Source of the DNA: Lolium rigidum | Lineage: Eukaryota > Streptophyta > Magnoliopsida > Poales > Poaceae | Direction: 5' to 3' | Assembly (NCBI RefSeq): GCF_022539505.1 | Contig: NC_061513.1 | Location: 346,471,617-346,535,616, forward strand | Length of the DNA stretch: 64,000 nt | In this document: positions 1-13,322 of the stretch, piece after piece | How positions within the stretch are numbered: position 1 is the stretch's first letter | Layout: the number at the start of each line of letters is the position of its first letter | Notes under the pieces: model-generated | The model's input: the letters and a program-made list of their open reading frames with translations, nothing else | Told to the model about the DNA's origin: nothing | Databases searched by the model: none | Position numbers and translations under genes: made by a program

Positions 1-270
1 TGCTTCAATACCTTTACTTTGAATTTATTGCTTTATGAGTTAACGCTTATGCAAGACTTATTGATGCTTGTCTTGAAAGTACTATTCATGAAAAGTCTTT
101 GCTATATGATTCAGTTGTTTACTCAGTACATTTACCATTGTCTTGGATCGCTGCATTCATTACATGTGCATACAATAGTATGATCAAGATTATGATGGCA
201 TGTCACTTCAGAAATTATCTTTGTTATCGTTTACCTACTCGGGACGAGCAGGAACTAAGCTTGGGGATGC
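1..270 (+). mobile_element. Element A: 3' end of internal region with polypurine tract
   Basis: Non-coding end of an LTR retrotransposon whose body lies left of the window. A purine-rich tract (GCTTGGGGATGC, 259-270) sits directly before an LTR that opens TGATACGTCTCC. The same block recurs inverted at 36999-37260 next to the LTR of element E, so both belong to related families. A short frame at 99-323 crosses the LTR edge and is not a gene. No domain is visible here; Gypsy-like membership is inferred from E. Confidence 0.75.
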
Positions 271-1657
271 TGATACGTCTCCAACGTATCGATAATTTCT
301 TATGTTCCATGCCACTTTATTGATGATACCTACATGTTTTATGCATACTTTATGTCATATTTATGCATTTTCCGAGCACTAACCTATTGACGAGATGCCG
401 AAGTGCCGCTTCTGTTTTCTGCTGTTTTTGGTTTCAGAAATCCTAGTAAGGAAATATTCTTGGAATTGGACGAAATCAACGCCCAACATCTTAGAATTGC
501 ATGAAGCTTCCAGAACACCCGAGAGCCACCAGAGGAGGGCCCTGTGGGCCCCAGATGACAGGCCGGCGCGGTCAGGGGGTGGGCCGCGCCCCCCTACTGT
601 GTCGTCGCCTGGTCAGCCCTCCGACTCCACCTCTTCGGCTATTTAAAGGTCCCTGACCTAAATCCTCGATACGAAAAAGCCACGGTACGAGAAACCTTCC
701 AGAGCCGCCGCCATCGCGAAGCCAAGATCTGGGGGACATGAGTCTCTGTTCCGGCACGCCGCCGGGACGGGGAAGTGCCCCCGGAAGGCTTCTCCACCGA
801 CACCACCGCCATCTCCATCAACGCTGCTGTCTCCCATGGGGAGGGAGTAGTTCTCCATCGAGGCTAAGGGATGTACCGGTAGCTATGTGGTTCATCTCTC
901 TCCCTATGTACTTCAATACAATGATCTCATGAGCTGCCTTACATGATTGAGATCCATATGATGATGCTTGTAATCTAGATGTGGTTATGCTAGTCAAGTG
1001 AATTTTACTTATGTGATCTCCGGAGACTCCTTGTCCCACGTGTGTAAAGGTGACAGTGTGTGCACCGTGTGGGTCTCTTAGGCTATATTTCACAGAATAC
1101 TTATTCACTGTTATGGATAGCATAGTGAAGTGCTTATTTATATCCCTTTATGATTGCAATGTGCTTTGTATCACTACTATTCTATGTGCTACTCTAGTGA
1201 TGTTATTAAAGTACTCTAATCCTCCTGCATAGTGTAAAGGTGACAGTGTGTGCATCGTGTAGTACTTGGCGTAGGTTATGATTGTAATCTCTTGTAGATT
1301 ATGAAGTTAATTATTGCTATGATAGTATTGATGTGATCTATGCCTCCTTCATAGTGTGATGGTGACAGTGTGCATGCTATGTTAGTACTTGGTGTAATTG
1401 CAATGATCTATCATGCACTCTAAGGTTATTTAAACATGAATATCGAATATTGTGGAGCTTGTTAACTCCGGCATTGAGGGTTCGTGTAATCCTACGCAAT
1501 TAGTGGTGTTCATCATCCAACAAGAGAGTGTAGAGTATAGCATTTATCTATTCTGTTATGTGATCAATGTTGAGAGTGTCCACTAGTGAAAGTATAATCC
1601 CTAGGCCTTGTTTCCAAATACTGCTATCACTGCTTATTTACTTTTATACTGCATCTG
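271..1657 (+). repeat. Element A 3' LTR, first part
   Basis: The LTR opens at 271 with TGATACGTCTCCAACGTATC and is cut at 1657 by element B; it resumes at 33300. Total length is about 1.74 kb. A TATA-like TATTTAAAG lies at 640-648. Three imperfect copies of a GTGTAAAGGTGACAGTGTG-type motif start near 1041, 1231 and 1353. The first ~650 bp resemble the LTR of element E, while the later part does not. Bases 1653-1657 (ATCTG) are the target copied on insertion of B. Confidence 0.85.
640..648 (+). promoter_or_regulatory. TATA-like box of element A LTR
   Basis: TATTTAAAG within the GC-rich part of the LTR, about 370 bp from its start. That is where Pol II initiation would be expected in an LTR, followed by a GC-rich R/U5-like stretch. 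Seen by eye only; activity is not implied. Confidence 0.45.
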
Positions 1658-4600
1658 TGTAATGTCCCAGGTTTAGAGACGATCGAGGGGTAGATTTTAG
1701 AAAGGGATGTGCATTGCATTGTAAATTACGGGGAAATTTCGCGCTTTTAAAACAAAACTGCATCGAAGGGGAACAGGTTTCTCTCTCGACATCCTACAGG
1801 GTTAGGGTTTCGAGAGTACGATGAACTTGTTCTTACTTAACTAGATTAGGGTTTTGAGAAGAGAGAAGAGAAGATGCATCACAATCTTAAGTTGCATGAT
1901 TGAATTCTAAATTAAGTTGTATGATTGAATTCAAATAAAATTTGAATTTGAATTTCAAATTCAAACATCAAATGGATATTCCATAATTCAAACTTGAGCT
2001 AATTCAAGAGATAATTAAATGGAATCAAGAATATGAATAATACAACAATTATATAAAGCCCATTAAGGAAAACTTGAGCTTTATTGATATTCACACAAAA
2101 TACAATGTCAATTACAATATCCGAATTGAAATATGAATTTACAACACATTACAAGAATTGAAGAAATAGAAAAAGAAAAAGGAAAATTACAAGTTAATGA
2201 AATGTCCTAAACTACACAAAATAATCTTCTTGAAAGGCTTGATCCAGATGATCTTGATCTTCATCTTAATCATCTCATTGTTCCCTGCACAAACATGAAA
2301 CAAACAAAGTATTATGCCAAGTGGCATTGCCTTGCCACTTGGCAGGTTAGCAAGAAAATGAAAAGTTGAGAGGATATCATCAAGATCAGCCGAGCTGATC
2401 CACCAAATGGACCAAGTCCCAACCAGGAACCACACAGGCAGCTCACAAGGCAGTGTGCATGCCCACCAACGACACACAGCCAGGGAGAGTCACCAAAATG
2501 ACCGAGGCCCCGTTGTCGACCTGCAGAGGCAAGGGCAGGGCATATATAAACTTTTCACAAGCCAAACCCTAGCCATTTCATCGACAAGCATCATCGTGGT
2601 AAGAACACAAGCAAGAACAAGCAAGAACAGCCACTGCTGTTCAACCATTCCAGTAACCACAGAAATTAACCCAAGCATCACAAGCTTGCAAGGAGGAGCA
2701 GGACAAGCACCAGCTCATCCCCGAATCAAACCAACCAATCAGAAGAAATCCTCTACATCAACAACTCAATCTAGGAGCTGGAGTGAGGTATACACAAGAA
2801 TCATGAGCAAGCATCTGTCTTGCTCATAAATAAGTATGTGCATCAAACACACACAAGCAAAAGGGAGTGAGTACCATGTTTGTATCATCATCTGGCTACT
2901 AAGCCTTTTGGTGCAAGCAAATTAGAGAACAGTAAGAGGGAAATTACCAAGGGAACATTGGCATATCAACAAGATGACATACCAGAGAAATCCAACCTGG
3001 ATTAATCCCTAACTAGCCATTCAAAATCATCTAGCACCTAAAGCCTAGCAAGCCATCAGACTTTAGACAGATTATGTCTATTTTTGTTGTCAACGAAGAA
3101 AGGTAACTCGGAAAACCAACATGGTTTCTTCCAGTGAGAGATTCACCAACCACAGCAAGCCACAGAGAAGGGGAGCTACCCTTGGACAGCATCAAAAGAC
3201 TGTCAGGGCCACCTCAAACCCAAAATACCACACACCAAGCCACTGCATCATTACCCAGATGGGTTCAGAGTGAGCTAGGGTTCCCAACAATTTTTGGCAT
3301 CCCTCTAGCTTCACTAAATCAATCTATATGATCATTACTGCTCGGCAGCTCACATCAATTATCCACTTAATCAACTAAGGCAACACAGATAAATGATATC
3401 AATAAGTAAATTATGAACCGGACACTTGCAAATGATCCAGTGGATCACCGCAAGCATCGATAGCTGCTTGAGCAAGCACCATCACACACCAACACAAGCC
3501 CGTGTGACACACACACATCACGAGAATGAGCGAGCAGTGAGGCACGTACACCAAACAAGCAGCCTTTACTAAAGAATCGATGATCATCTGATCATCAGGA
3601 GCTTGCTAAAGCATGACAGAGCATGTTACAGCTCAGCCCAGCAACAATACATTAACAATATGAATTACTCACCCACAGGACATTAACAACTATATCACAG
3701 ATAATTAAATCAGTCATATACAGGAGCAAACCATCCAAGGATGGTGAGATCTTGTAGCAAGCATGCTCAACAGGGCATTAATATGAACAACAGCACAAGG
3801 GGTTAGCCAATTAGAGGCACTGGCACTTGCATAATGCAAGGATTATGCATAATAATCAAGCCAGGGGCAAAGAAACGCACACACAGGAGATGCATGATAC
3901 ACATAGCAACAGCATGAACAACTTAATTTAGCATAAGCATCACAGTATGCTCATGAGCAAGAGCTCATGAGTTACAACAGCAAGACATAGAGAAGAGCAG
4001 CACACACAGAAGCAGCATATGCACAGCAGCAGCATACGCATAGCAGCAGCACAAGCACAACAGCTAGAATCCATGGCGCATATGGCAGCAACAACTAGCA
4101 CATCATAGCAGCACCAGAGCTAACCTGGCGCAGAGAACATAGGCGCAGGAGCAGCAGCAACACAACCAGATGGATGCCAGGGCATCCAGAGGAAGGAGAA
4201 GAGGTAGATCAGGTAACAGAGGAAGAAGGAGGAGGGGAGAACTTACAGGTGAAGCGGAAAGAAGCTCGGCCATGGCGGCACGGCGGCACACGCCGGGCGA
4301 ACGGCAGCGCCAGGCCAAGCCGAGCCAGGCACCACCTCGCCGCATCGCCAGTAACACCACGGCGGCGCCACGGCGCCAGGATAGTCGGTGGGCGACTAAT
4401 CGCCGCGGATCACCACGGCCTGGCGAGCAGATGAGTTGGGGGCGAGAAGAGGAGGAGACGAGTACCAGATCGACGCGGTAGATCTGGTGCGCCGTCGAGA
4501 GGCGGTTTAGATGCGCCCCATCTCACCGCCGGCGATGGCCGGAGGCGGCCGGAGAAAATCGGCGAAGGCGACGGCGACGCGAGTCGCCAGAGCTCAAGGG

Positions 4601-4674
4601 GAGTTAGGGTTAGCGCGAGCGAGCGAGGAAGGGGACGGGTGCGTCCGACCGAGCCGGACAGGCGGCTCGGGTTA
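1658..4674 (+). repeat. Element B 5' LTR, first part
   Basis: Matches 28272-31287 of the 3' LTR with scattered substitutions and small indels. It includes a TATA-like TATATAAAC at 2543-2551 and, near 4170-4660, a GC-rich block with several overlapping frames that are not genes. The LTR is broken after 4674 by solo LTR C; 4670-4674 (GGTTA) is the left target copy. Confidence 0.92.
2543..2551 (+). promoter_or_regulatory. TATA-like box of element B 5' LTR
   Basis: TATATAAAC about 885 bp into the LTR, followed by AAACCCTAGCC, which resembles a plant 5' leader. The same motif is kept in the 3' LTR at 29149-29157. The position suggests a long U3 and a very long R/U5 within the 5-kb LTR. Confidence 0.5.
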
Positions 4675-5629
4675 TGTAATATCCCAGGTTTAGAGTCAAT
4701 AAAATGAGAGAACACCAAAGTGTGCATTGCATTCATGCATAGAAAATCCGGGGAATTTTCGCGCTTCAAATAAAACTTACCACAATGAATCGAAGTTTCA
4801 CTTGACTTGCTGGAACTGAAGTAGATCATCAAGTCAAGCGCTATAAACTTCACTGTGATCTTTGCTAAAACCTTATTTTGGGTAGAGATGATCTGATCTA
4901 TGGATTAGATCAAATGGAATTAGTTTTACAACAAACAACACCTTAAGTAAGGGTCAACTATAAGATCTTATAAAGGATCTCAACATGACATTCCTTACAA
5001 CAACACATTCTTTAAGAATCAAACACTAACTTATTAACACTTCAATGTTAGCAACTACTTTTGTGTGTAATTTAATTCACTTCTAAACTTATTAATAAAT
5101 AAGGTAAATCACAGGGTCTAAAGTGCATAAAGGCTACACATTCTTATTTAAATCATAACTTATTAAATATATGGAATATCATAAAACTAAATCCATTTAC
5201 ATTACGAATTATAGTTCAAACTATTTGAATAAAATTAACTATGAGTACTTTGAAACTCATATGACCATGCCTTGGTGAAATCAAACAGCAACTATCCAAA
5301 TTTGAGGAATAACCTTCAATTTTAACCTTTTCAACAATATTATAATGTAAATCCAATCCAATATGATATAGTGACTCATCCACAATAATAAAACCATCCA
5401 CAAGATATTTAGTAACAAATGCCACTTGGCTATCTAAAAATAAATCATATGAGGGGATAAGGATCATGCCACATGAGATGAAAATATCTACATGACTTGC
5501 TTTCCAAGCTTTGCCACCTCATGCTCAAAGGATTGCTATGGATGAGGACATGACAACAAAGCACCTTATTCACCAAACCAAAACAAGAGTCACCATCTAT
5601 GTGTCATGATACTAGAGCTTGCCCAAGCC

Positions 5630-5638
5630 TATAAATAG
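5630..5638 (+). promoter_or_regulatory. First TATA-like box in solo LTR C
   Basis: TATAAATAG about 955 bp into the LTR, in the position equivalent to the box of element B's LTR (885 bp in). This is probably the retrotransposon promoter. Confidence 0.5.
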
Positions 5639-7384
5639 AGCCACACCCTTCATCCATTTGCTCACCTTGTAGCATGATACAAGGAAGAAAACACATAGAG
5701 CCACTTCATGTGAATTAGCTAGGATCAAGATGAAGAAGCTAGGAGGTGGAGGCATACCACAAGATGCAGGTTTATCAGATTTCCTGAAGAACAAGCTACA
5801 AAAGAATACCAAGGTAGAATTCCTAGGCAAACCATATATTTAGAGGATCATATCATCATCTCTTAAGTAAGACCTTAGGCTATTCCAAGACATTGAGAAG
5901 TGAGAAAAGTTATAATACTAACCATAGCCATGTTCATACAAGCATATTAGAGAAGTACTAAACCTAGTTATTCAAGTCAATATTTGATCTTGGAGGTGAG
6001 AATCTTATTCCAATAGCAATACTTTAGGAAACCAATTCCATAATCATCACAACTTGGTATTAATTATAAACTCTAAGAATCTATTATGAGAGTGATAAGA
6101 GGAATATTAAAGAGGGATTAGTTAGGAATGAGTGGATCTTGTCTAATGCATGATTATAACTTGTAGATATAAATGATAAGTTAAACCCATATAATTAATA
6201 GATATCATCTATCACATAAAATACTAGGTATATCATTAGTAGTTAACCCCAAACCAATCCTCATGCCTTGTATGGAGGAGTAAGGGCATTAAACCTAAAC
6301 CTTGTTTATCTAAACATTAGAGACAACCCTAGTATTACTTTGATACAAGATTTCTACCTAAGTTAGGAGAAATAACCCTAGTCAATTAAACATAACTTAG
6401 CTTATGCCCATATTCCAATTCTTAGTTGTGTATCACTTGTGTGATCACAACTAAAACCTTAAGATCACATTTGAATACCAATTCAAATATCCCTTTTGAA
6501 TCATAAGTAGAACCCTGCCATGCCTCATGCCTATTAATACTTCAATTAATGAAGCATCATCAAATTCTTAAACCCTAAGAACTATCATACACATAAAATC
6601 ATGAACCAATTCCATACCTTTTTTCCATTTGTTGAACCCTAGCCATAATTAATTTATATGTGAATAATCAATATGGTTGAACATTTGCAAAATAGAATAT
6701 GTTCACCTTCACATGTTCTCAATTTCAAATTCTTTAAAACAGAATTGATTCCTAAATTTAAAAGGCAATTGAGATGAACCCTAAATCTATGACTATTTTA
6801 AATTTTGAGTGGTGTCTCATGAGAACATAAAATTAATCAATTATAAAATGGTTGTTTAAGAACAAAACAATACAGTGAGAAACATTATCAAGTTGTTTTG
6901 ATATTCCAATAATTTAGAACCTGCAAAAGAATCCAGAAATCAATTTGAATTCAAATAGCAAATTCAAATCAGAATATAAAAACAGAAAATAGAAAAGAAA
7001 ATAGAAAACAGAGAGAGGGGGCTTACCAGGCTTACCTCTTCGTCGCAGCCCAGCACCGCACCCGCCGAAGCAGGCCAACGCAGCCCAGACGCGGCCCAGC
7101 CCAAAGCCACTTACCGTTTCGCCTGCTTTAAAAATCGTGCGAGAAGAAAAACGAGATCGTCGTCTTCTCCAACGACGACAGCACACAGGAGCACCCCGGC
7201 CACCTCACCGTGATGGATAGGGACGCCCCGGACGTCGTCAGACCTCTCAGAACCACGCCCAACTCCTCTCGCGTCCGAGCCTATCCAAAAGCATCTCGAT
7301 TCGTGCTCGTTTACAGTACCATTGTCACCGCCACATCTCGGCCGTCGCCGGCGGTGAACTTCCTCATTTGCCCTCGCCAAGCTC

Positions 7385-7394
7385 TATAAATAGG
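7385..7394 (+). promoter_or_regulatory. Second TATA-like box in solo LTR C
   Basis: TATAAATAGG lies 1.75 kb after the first box, just upstream of a GC-rich block rich in short frames. Together with that block it resembles a plant gene 5' end. It could be a second LTR promoter or a captured host promoter; only position and motif support this. Confidence 0.35.
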
Positions 7395-9433
7395 CCAAGA
7401 GCTTCTCCAGGAAGCCCTAATATCTCGACGCCCATCCATTCTCTCTCAGTAGCCCTCTATCTCTCGTGTTCTTCCACGCTCTGTCGCCGGCGTCGATGAT
7501 GAACACGGCGGTACAGGCCACCCCAGCCTCAGGCGCGGAGTCTAGGAGAAGCGCCTCGACGCGTAGAGCATCTGGGAGGAAGGAATCGTCCTGGAGCTTC
7601 CTCAAGTTGGCGAATTTCATCATCCCCTTCTTCGGTGGCTGGCCGTAAACCATGGCCGTGTGGTCGATTCCGACCACCAAGATCGCCATCGAGCATATCA
7701 GCGTACTCCTGGTGAGCTTGCGCTTCCTCCGAGCTATCTGTTGCATCCTAGGATCCACCGTAGCGTCCGATTTGTTTTTCGCCGGAGTAGCACCACCGCA
7801 GAGCTCGTCGTCGGCGACGCTCCGGTGATCCCCTCACCAAACCATCCCCACCACTAGCCTCAGCAAGTCGAGGAGAGTCCGAAAACATTAGTCGCGCGTC
7901 TCGGGAGGCACTAAAGCGGCGGCGCCGTCATCAGCAGACCGCCGGCGGTTAAACGCCGGTGAGGTCAAACACGCGGTCAAGGTTGACCGGTCCTTGCCGC
8001 GTGGCTGCTGAGGTGGACATGCAGGCCCCACCAGTCAGTCTCTGCGAGTATAAGTGAACCGGTACGTTTAGTGTTTTAGGTTTATTTCAAATTCCGTAAA
8101 ATCACTGAAACTTTGCAAAATCATAGAAATTTCATTTCAACTCAGAAAAATCTAAATAATATATCAAAATGCTCACAAAAATAAACTCTATCCAAATAAA
8201 ATATAAAACAAAAATGTGTGTCAAAATAAAATTACACTTATTTTTAACCTTATTAATTATGTCATTTCAATTATTTAAAATACAATTTGAATTCAATAAT
8301 TAGTGAAGTTTAAAAATTAAATTTTAACTATTCAGTAACTAAGTAAAATGTTAAGATTAATTTTATTTACCATAATTGCATTAACTTAATTATTAGTGGT
8401 AATTCATAAACCCAAATTGCAAATTACTATTTTCCATTTTCTTTAAATAGTAATAACTCAAGAAATCATTATAAGCCAATATCATTTTGGTAGCTCAATT
8501 ATTTACTTAAACATTCTTAAGTCAACAAGTTAAATACTTTAAACCTAACAATAATTAGGAAACCCTGATTTCTAATTAAACCCTAACTAGCAATTATTTT
8601 AATTCTTAAACCATTTAAAATAATTAAATGATAAGGCTATTATTAATTTTGTGCAAAGTACTTAATCACATTAATTCTAGTACCAAGCATTACCTTAAGA
8701 ATTGGATCATAATTTAGAAACCCTAGTTTTATTATAAGTTAGAATCTAGATCCCATTATTTTATGTGATCATTTGAAAATACTTTAACCTAATACCCTAG
8801 TTATATGTCACATGTGATCATGTGAGGTTCATCTATACCTATAGAACCTTAATAAGAAACCAATGAATGCCTGCTTATGATCTACTAGCATAAACCAAGT
8901 CACATGAGATTATCAATTCATGTTCCTGTTCTTAATTAAAACCTATATGATCCACTAGTATCACCTAGGTATAAACCCTAGCTTGTTACCACATATTAGC
9001 ACCATTGATCATCAATCCTATATACCACACCATTAGGATCAACCTCAACCATCAAACCCTAGTAAAACTATAATGATGAACCTTAGTACCAACCTTATGT
9101 AGTAATACATATCACATGCTCCTAATCAACTAAACCCTACTTAGGAAATGATAAGTCACTTAGCTTAGAAACTATTAATGATTATTTAGTGAAGCAAATG
9201 AGAAACCATAGTAAACCCTAGTAGCTAATTTATAGAACCATCTAGATAACCATCCTTTGATATGATATCATAATCAACCATAGTAATAAACCTGCCCATA
9301 CCTGTTGTATATAGAACCAATTCAACTTAAGCACCCAACTAGTTCCTATTAGTGGAACTAAATGAATTCAATAGTAAACCCTAGAAAAACATAGCTCCTA
9401 TGCATAGTAGTTCATATTCTTATTTAACCTGTT

Positions 9434-9550
9434 CTTCAAAAGTTATTCTTTTGAAGTACAAATGTCAATCAAACCTTAGAAGCCCCATCCTTCTTTGTAA
9501 TACTAAATGTTTATTAAACAACATGTTCTTCAAAAGTTATTCTTTTGAAG
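9434..9550. repeat. Two identical hairpin palindromes in solo LTR C
   Basis: CTTCAAAAG-TTATT-CTTTTGAAG occurs at 9434-9456 and again at 9528-9550. Each has a perfect 9-bp stem and a 5-nt loop, and the starts are 94 bp apart. The surrounding DNA is AT-rich and non-coding. Confidence 0.85.
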
Positions 9551-11302
9551 TATCGTATAAGTAATCATCAACCATGTTCTGTAGAACTTAAAATTGACAA
9601 CTGTTCTTTACATATTATTCCACCACTACTCTTTATGTGTAAGATTGTTATGATGTCATATATCACTTGTTAAGATGTTAATTTAACCAAACCCTAATAA
9701 GAACCTTGTTTGAGAACCATCCTAAAAGTGCAACCAACCCTAAAGAAATCTTTTCAACTCATACATCCTAAATCATCGAGGTTAGGTTACGCTCGGGACG
9801 ATTGCATCTCATACTATGCATTATAGCATCTTTGCCAGTTCTTTAAACATTGTCCTTACCGGACGATGATGGTATTTCAGAATTTGGAGTTAGCACGTAT
9901 CGAAGCTTTTGCCTGCATAATCTTGCGATCAAGAAAGGCAAGTTCATCGCTTGCTCATGTCATTTGATTATTTGTATCAAACTATATGCAAAGTACTATA
10001 CTTATCACTCATGCATTGAAAAGCAAAGTATTATTTTACAATTATGAATATGACTATGTGGTGGGCAATGGAACCATGGTATGTGTTGATATGGTGGAGG
10101 TTCCATTGCATGGGTTATATCACCCTAGGATTAATTACCAATGCCGTCCGAGTGATTCTAGCGCCGTACATATCGCGTTGACCATAAGATCTATAATGGC
10201 TCGGGGAAGTCAGCTTGTATCTTTTCCCTTACGCACGCCAACGGATTGGTAGAGCCGGCGGGGTGTTGGAGGCACTCGCCGTAGGTTGGGATAGCCTTTT
10301 TAAATCCCCATCCATTAGTGATGATGGCTCTACGATCTATGAAGGATTGTCCAAAGTACACCATGAGTAAAGCCGTATTATCGGGGGAAGTCTACTGGAG
10401 GTGTGCGGGTGGACAAAAGGGTGGGTTTGCAGTCGCGGAGAAGGCAGTGATTGGCTTGGACCTTACACCTGGCCCCACACCAAGGAAGTGTGGACGGGGA
10501 AAGTACACCCGGTTGGTATCAAGGATAAGTTCTCTTATGGGAAAAGTAACGCACCTCTGCAGAGGATACTAAATTGTGACTTGTCACTCCTCGTTCCGGG
10601 AAGGGAACTGCGAACGCGGCAGAAAGGAACTCCACGAAGTTCCGGTCAACTTCGTGAAGACCGACGGGCATAGTTTTCAGAATAAAATAAACCTTTTGAA
10701 GAAATGTTTATGAAAACTTGCATTGGCCTATGACTTTCCGGTCTATGGCTGTAGCTAGTGCATGATACACCTATTTCCTAATATGAACTTGCTGAGTACG
10801 CTCGTACTCATTCTATCTCGTTTGAACCCCCTTCTTAGAGCAATGCACCGAAGGAGAAACTACCGTGGAACTCGAAGACAAAGGAGTCAACTCGCAACAA
10901 GATGAAGAATTCAATCAAAGAAGCCAATGGAGTCAACTTCGCATCAACTATAATGGAAACCTAGAATAGTAATAGAAGGGAACCTTTCCCTAATCCTAGC
11001 ACCTAAGTAGCTAGAGTTCTATAGCAAGCCAATTAGCTCTTAAACTTGAGTTAGCAATAAGATAGACTACGAGTCGTTCTTTTGGAGCTTTATTTGAAGT
11101 TTTACCTCACTGTAAAGTAGGAGGTTGTGTTGATCTTATGTAAACAGCTCATGTGTACTTCTATAGACATACCTTGGACTCGCATATGTTTCTGTTGTAC
11201 CACTCTGAGAGATGTAATATGGGTGGAACGGTGTTTCACTTGTGTTATGTCAACGACTTGTGTACTACACCATGCAGTGGTACGCTGGGTCATCACAGGT
11301 TA

Positions 11303-13320
11303 GACTTAACCCGCTGGGCCACCCTGACAGGTGGGTCCAGGGGCACTATAGTAATTTCACAAATTCATTAAAACCAGAAACTTTGAAATTAAATAGAAAA
11401 TAGATAAAAGCTCTAAAAAAATAATTAAAAATATGAAAATTGATCAGCATAAAATTCTCTATCTAAATAAAATATCAAAGATAATTTTTGAAGACAATTA
11501 AGAATAAGTCTCAATTTGATGATTTAAATAATCATTTAAATCACACATATTATTTTCAATAATAAAAATAAGTTCATTAATGCATTTGGACTTTAAAAAC
11601 ACCTTGACAACATTTCAAGGTTGTATTTACCCTAAATATAGTATCTCCAAATCAATCTTAGTATTAACCTCTTACATGAAATAATAATGTCATCGGAAGG
11701 GGGAACAAACCCTAAAACAGGAATCATGCATAATTGCTTCTTTAACCATTGCCCTTATCGGACAATGATGCTATTTTTCAGAAACAGAGGACAAGGGTCA
11801 GTCCACACCATCCAAGCTGCAAAACTTTGCAGTGTTCAGGCAAGTTCATCACTTGCTCATGTCATTTGTGTATTTCTATCAAATTACTTGCAAAGTACTA
11901 TGGTTATCACTATTGCATAAAAACCAAAACCACTATTTTCATAACTATGAATATGACTATGTGGTTGGCAATGGAACCATGGATTGTGTTGATATGGTGG
12001 AGGTTCCATTGCAAGGGTTTATATCCAGCTAGGATTAAACAACAAATGTCGCCAGTGATTCTTGTGCTCAGTAATAACCGTGTTAACCATAAGATCTGAA
12101 ATGGGACGGACTAGTCAATCGTATTTCCACCTCTTGTACATCAACGGATGCACTTACCGTAGCAGTTGTATCTTGCGGAGCAACTTGTGGGTGGGGATCC
12201 CACTCTAAGTCCCCACGGTTATGCTGTGCATACCGTAGCGGTTGCGGCTTGCGGAACAACTTGAGGGTGGGGATCCCACTCTAATTCCCCACGGTAATGT
12301 GGTCTATGATGGGTTGCAGCTACCGGCGAAGGAGTTTGGTTCGATCCCAGACTATTGTCGTGGTCGGGGTTCGTCCTTAAATGGTGTAAGTGGACCGACG
12401 AGGACCCAGGGTCGGGGTTTGCAACAAAGGGTGGGTGTATGAGGTAGCGGAGGAATATGATTGGCTATGACCTTATACCGGGCCTCACACCGAAGGAAGT
12501 GTGGACGGGAAAGCTGCCCGGTTGGCACCAAGGTTAAGATCTCTTATGGGTAAAGCAACACACCTCTGCAGAGTGTAAAGAACCGTGACCTGTCACTCCA
12601 CGTTACAGGATATGGAGCTGCGAACGCGGCCGGAAAGGAGCTCCATGAAGTTCTAGTAAACCGGTGAAGGCTGACGGACATAGCTCTTTGAAATAAAAGC
12701 AACCTCTTGAAGAAATGTTTATCAAAACCTGCATTGGTATTAGACTTTCTGGTCTAATATCATAGCTAGTGCATAAAACACCTCTTATCTATAATGAACT
12801 TGTTGAGTACACTCATACTCATCCCACTCTTAAATCCCTTGCTTAGATTGTCTGAATCGTCTGGAGGAGGACTACGACAGCCCTGAAGGAGCCGAGATCA
12901 TCGGCTATGAAGAACCAGACCTCTCTGGAGGTATCGAAGGTGTAGACTACTCATAGTCTACGGAACCGGGGAGGCTTCCGGAGGAGATCAAGCCTAGAAG
13001 CATCGAGTAGTAGTAGTAGCCGAGCAGCCCGAACTCTTAATACTTAGCTGCTCGAGAGAATAAATGTATAACTTAATGAGACTTCTATATTGTAAGCTAA
13101 GTTGGGTTCGCCTCGAACCCGGGAGTATTCCTCTTAGGACCCAAGAGGAGCTCCGAGACGATATGTGTATTATGTTTGTAATATTAAATGAATGAGTTAT
13201 GGACCTGCTATGTTCTGTTGTACTACTCTGAGGGATGTAATATTTGCGGAATGGTACTTCGTGAATGTTATATCAACGACTGGCATACTACAACATGCAG
13301 TGGTATGCAGGGTCACCACA
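11303..13320 (+). repeat. Element B 5' LTR, second part
   Basis: Continues the LTR after solo LTR C and matches 31288-33294. Ends GGTCACCACA at 13320, directly before the primer binding site. It contains an imperfect 76-bp tandem duplication starting at 12155 and 12231, each unit carrying a GGGTGGGGATCCCACTC core, also present in the 3' LTR. Short frames here (11687-12442, 13188-13427) recur in both LTR copies and show no protein features. Confidence 0.92.
12155..12298 (+). repeat. 76-bp imperfect tandem duplication in B LTR
   Basis: Two units beginning TACCGTAGC at 12155 and 12231, both with GGTGGGGATCCCACTCTAA and CCCCACGGT. The same pair occurs in the 3' LTR around 32136-32280, so the duplication predates the insertion of B. 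Confidence 0.8.
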
Positions 13321-13322
13321 GT

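Larger units (their letters stand above)
4675..11297 (+). mobile_element. Element C: 6.6-kb solo LTR inserted in B's 5' LTR
   Basis: Starts TGTAATATCCCAGG, ends GGGTCATCACA, and is flanked by 5-bp duplications GGTTA (4670-4674 and 11298-11302). The uninterrupted site is seen in B's 3' LTR near 31283-31288. No PBS, PPT or coding domain lies between the ends, so this is a solo LTR left by LTR-LTR recombination. It belongs to a family related to B: the first bases and the 9840-10680 part resemble 11745-12700 of B's LTR. At 6623 bp it is very long for an LTR. It holds two TATA-like boxes (5630-5638, 7385-7394), AT-rich flanks and a GC-rich centre (~7020-8050). Frames at 6914-7857 are not conserved genes as far as I can see. 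Confidence 0.9.

Noticed and set aside
4103..4853. Several 80-150 codon frames on both strands in B's 5' LTR, mirrored at 30706-31329
   Set aside because: They lie in the GC-rich part of the LTR, occur in both LTR copies with frame-changing indels, and show no domain.
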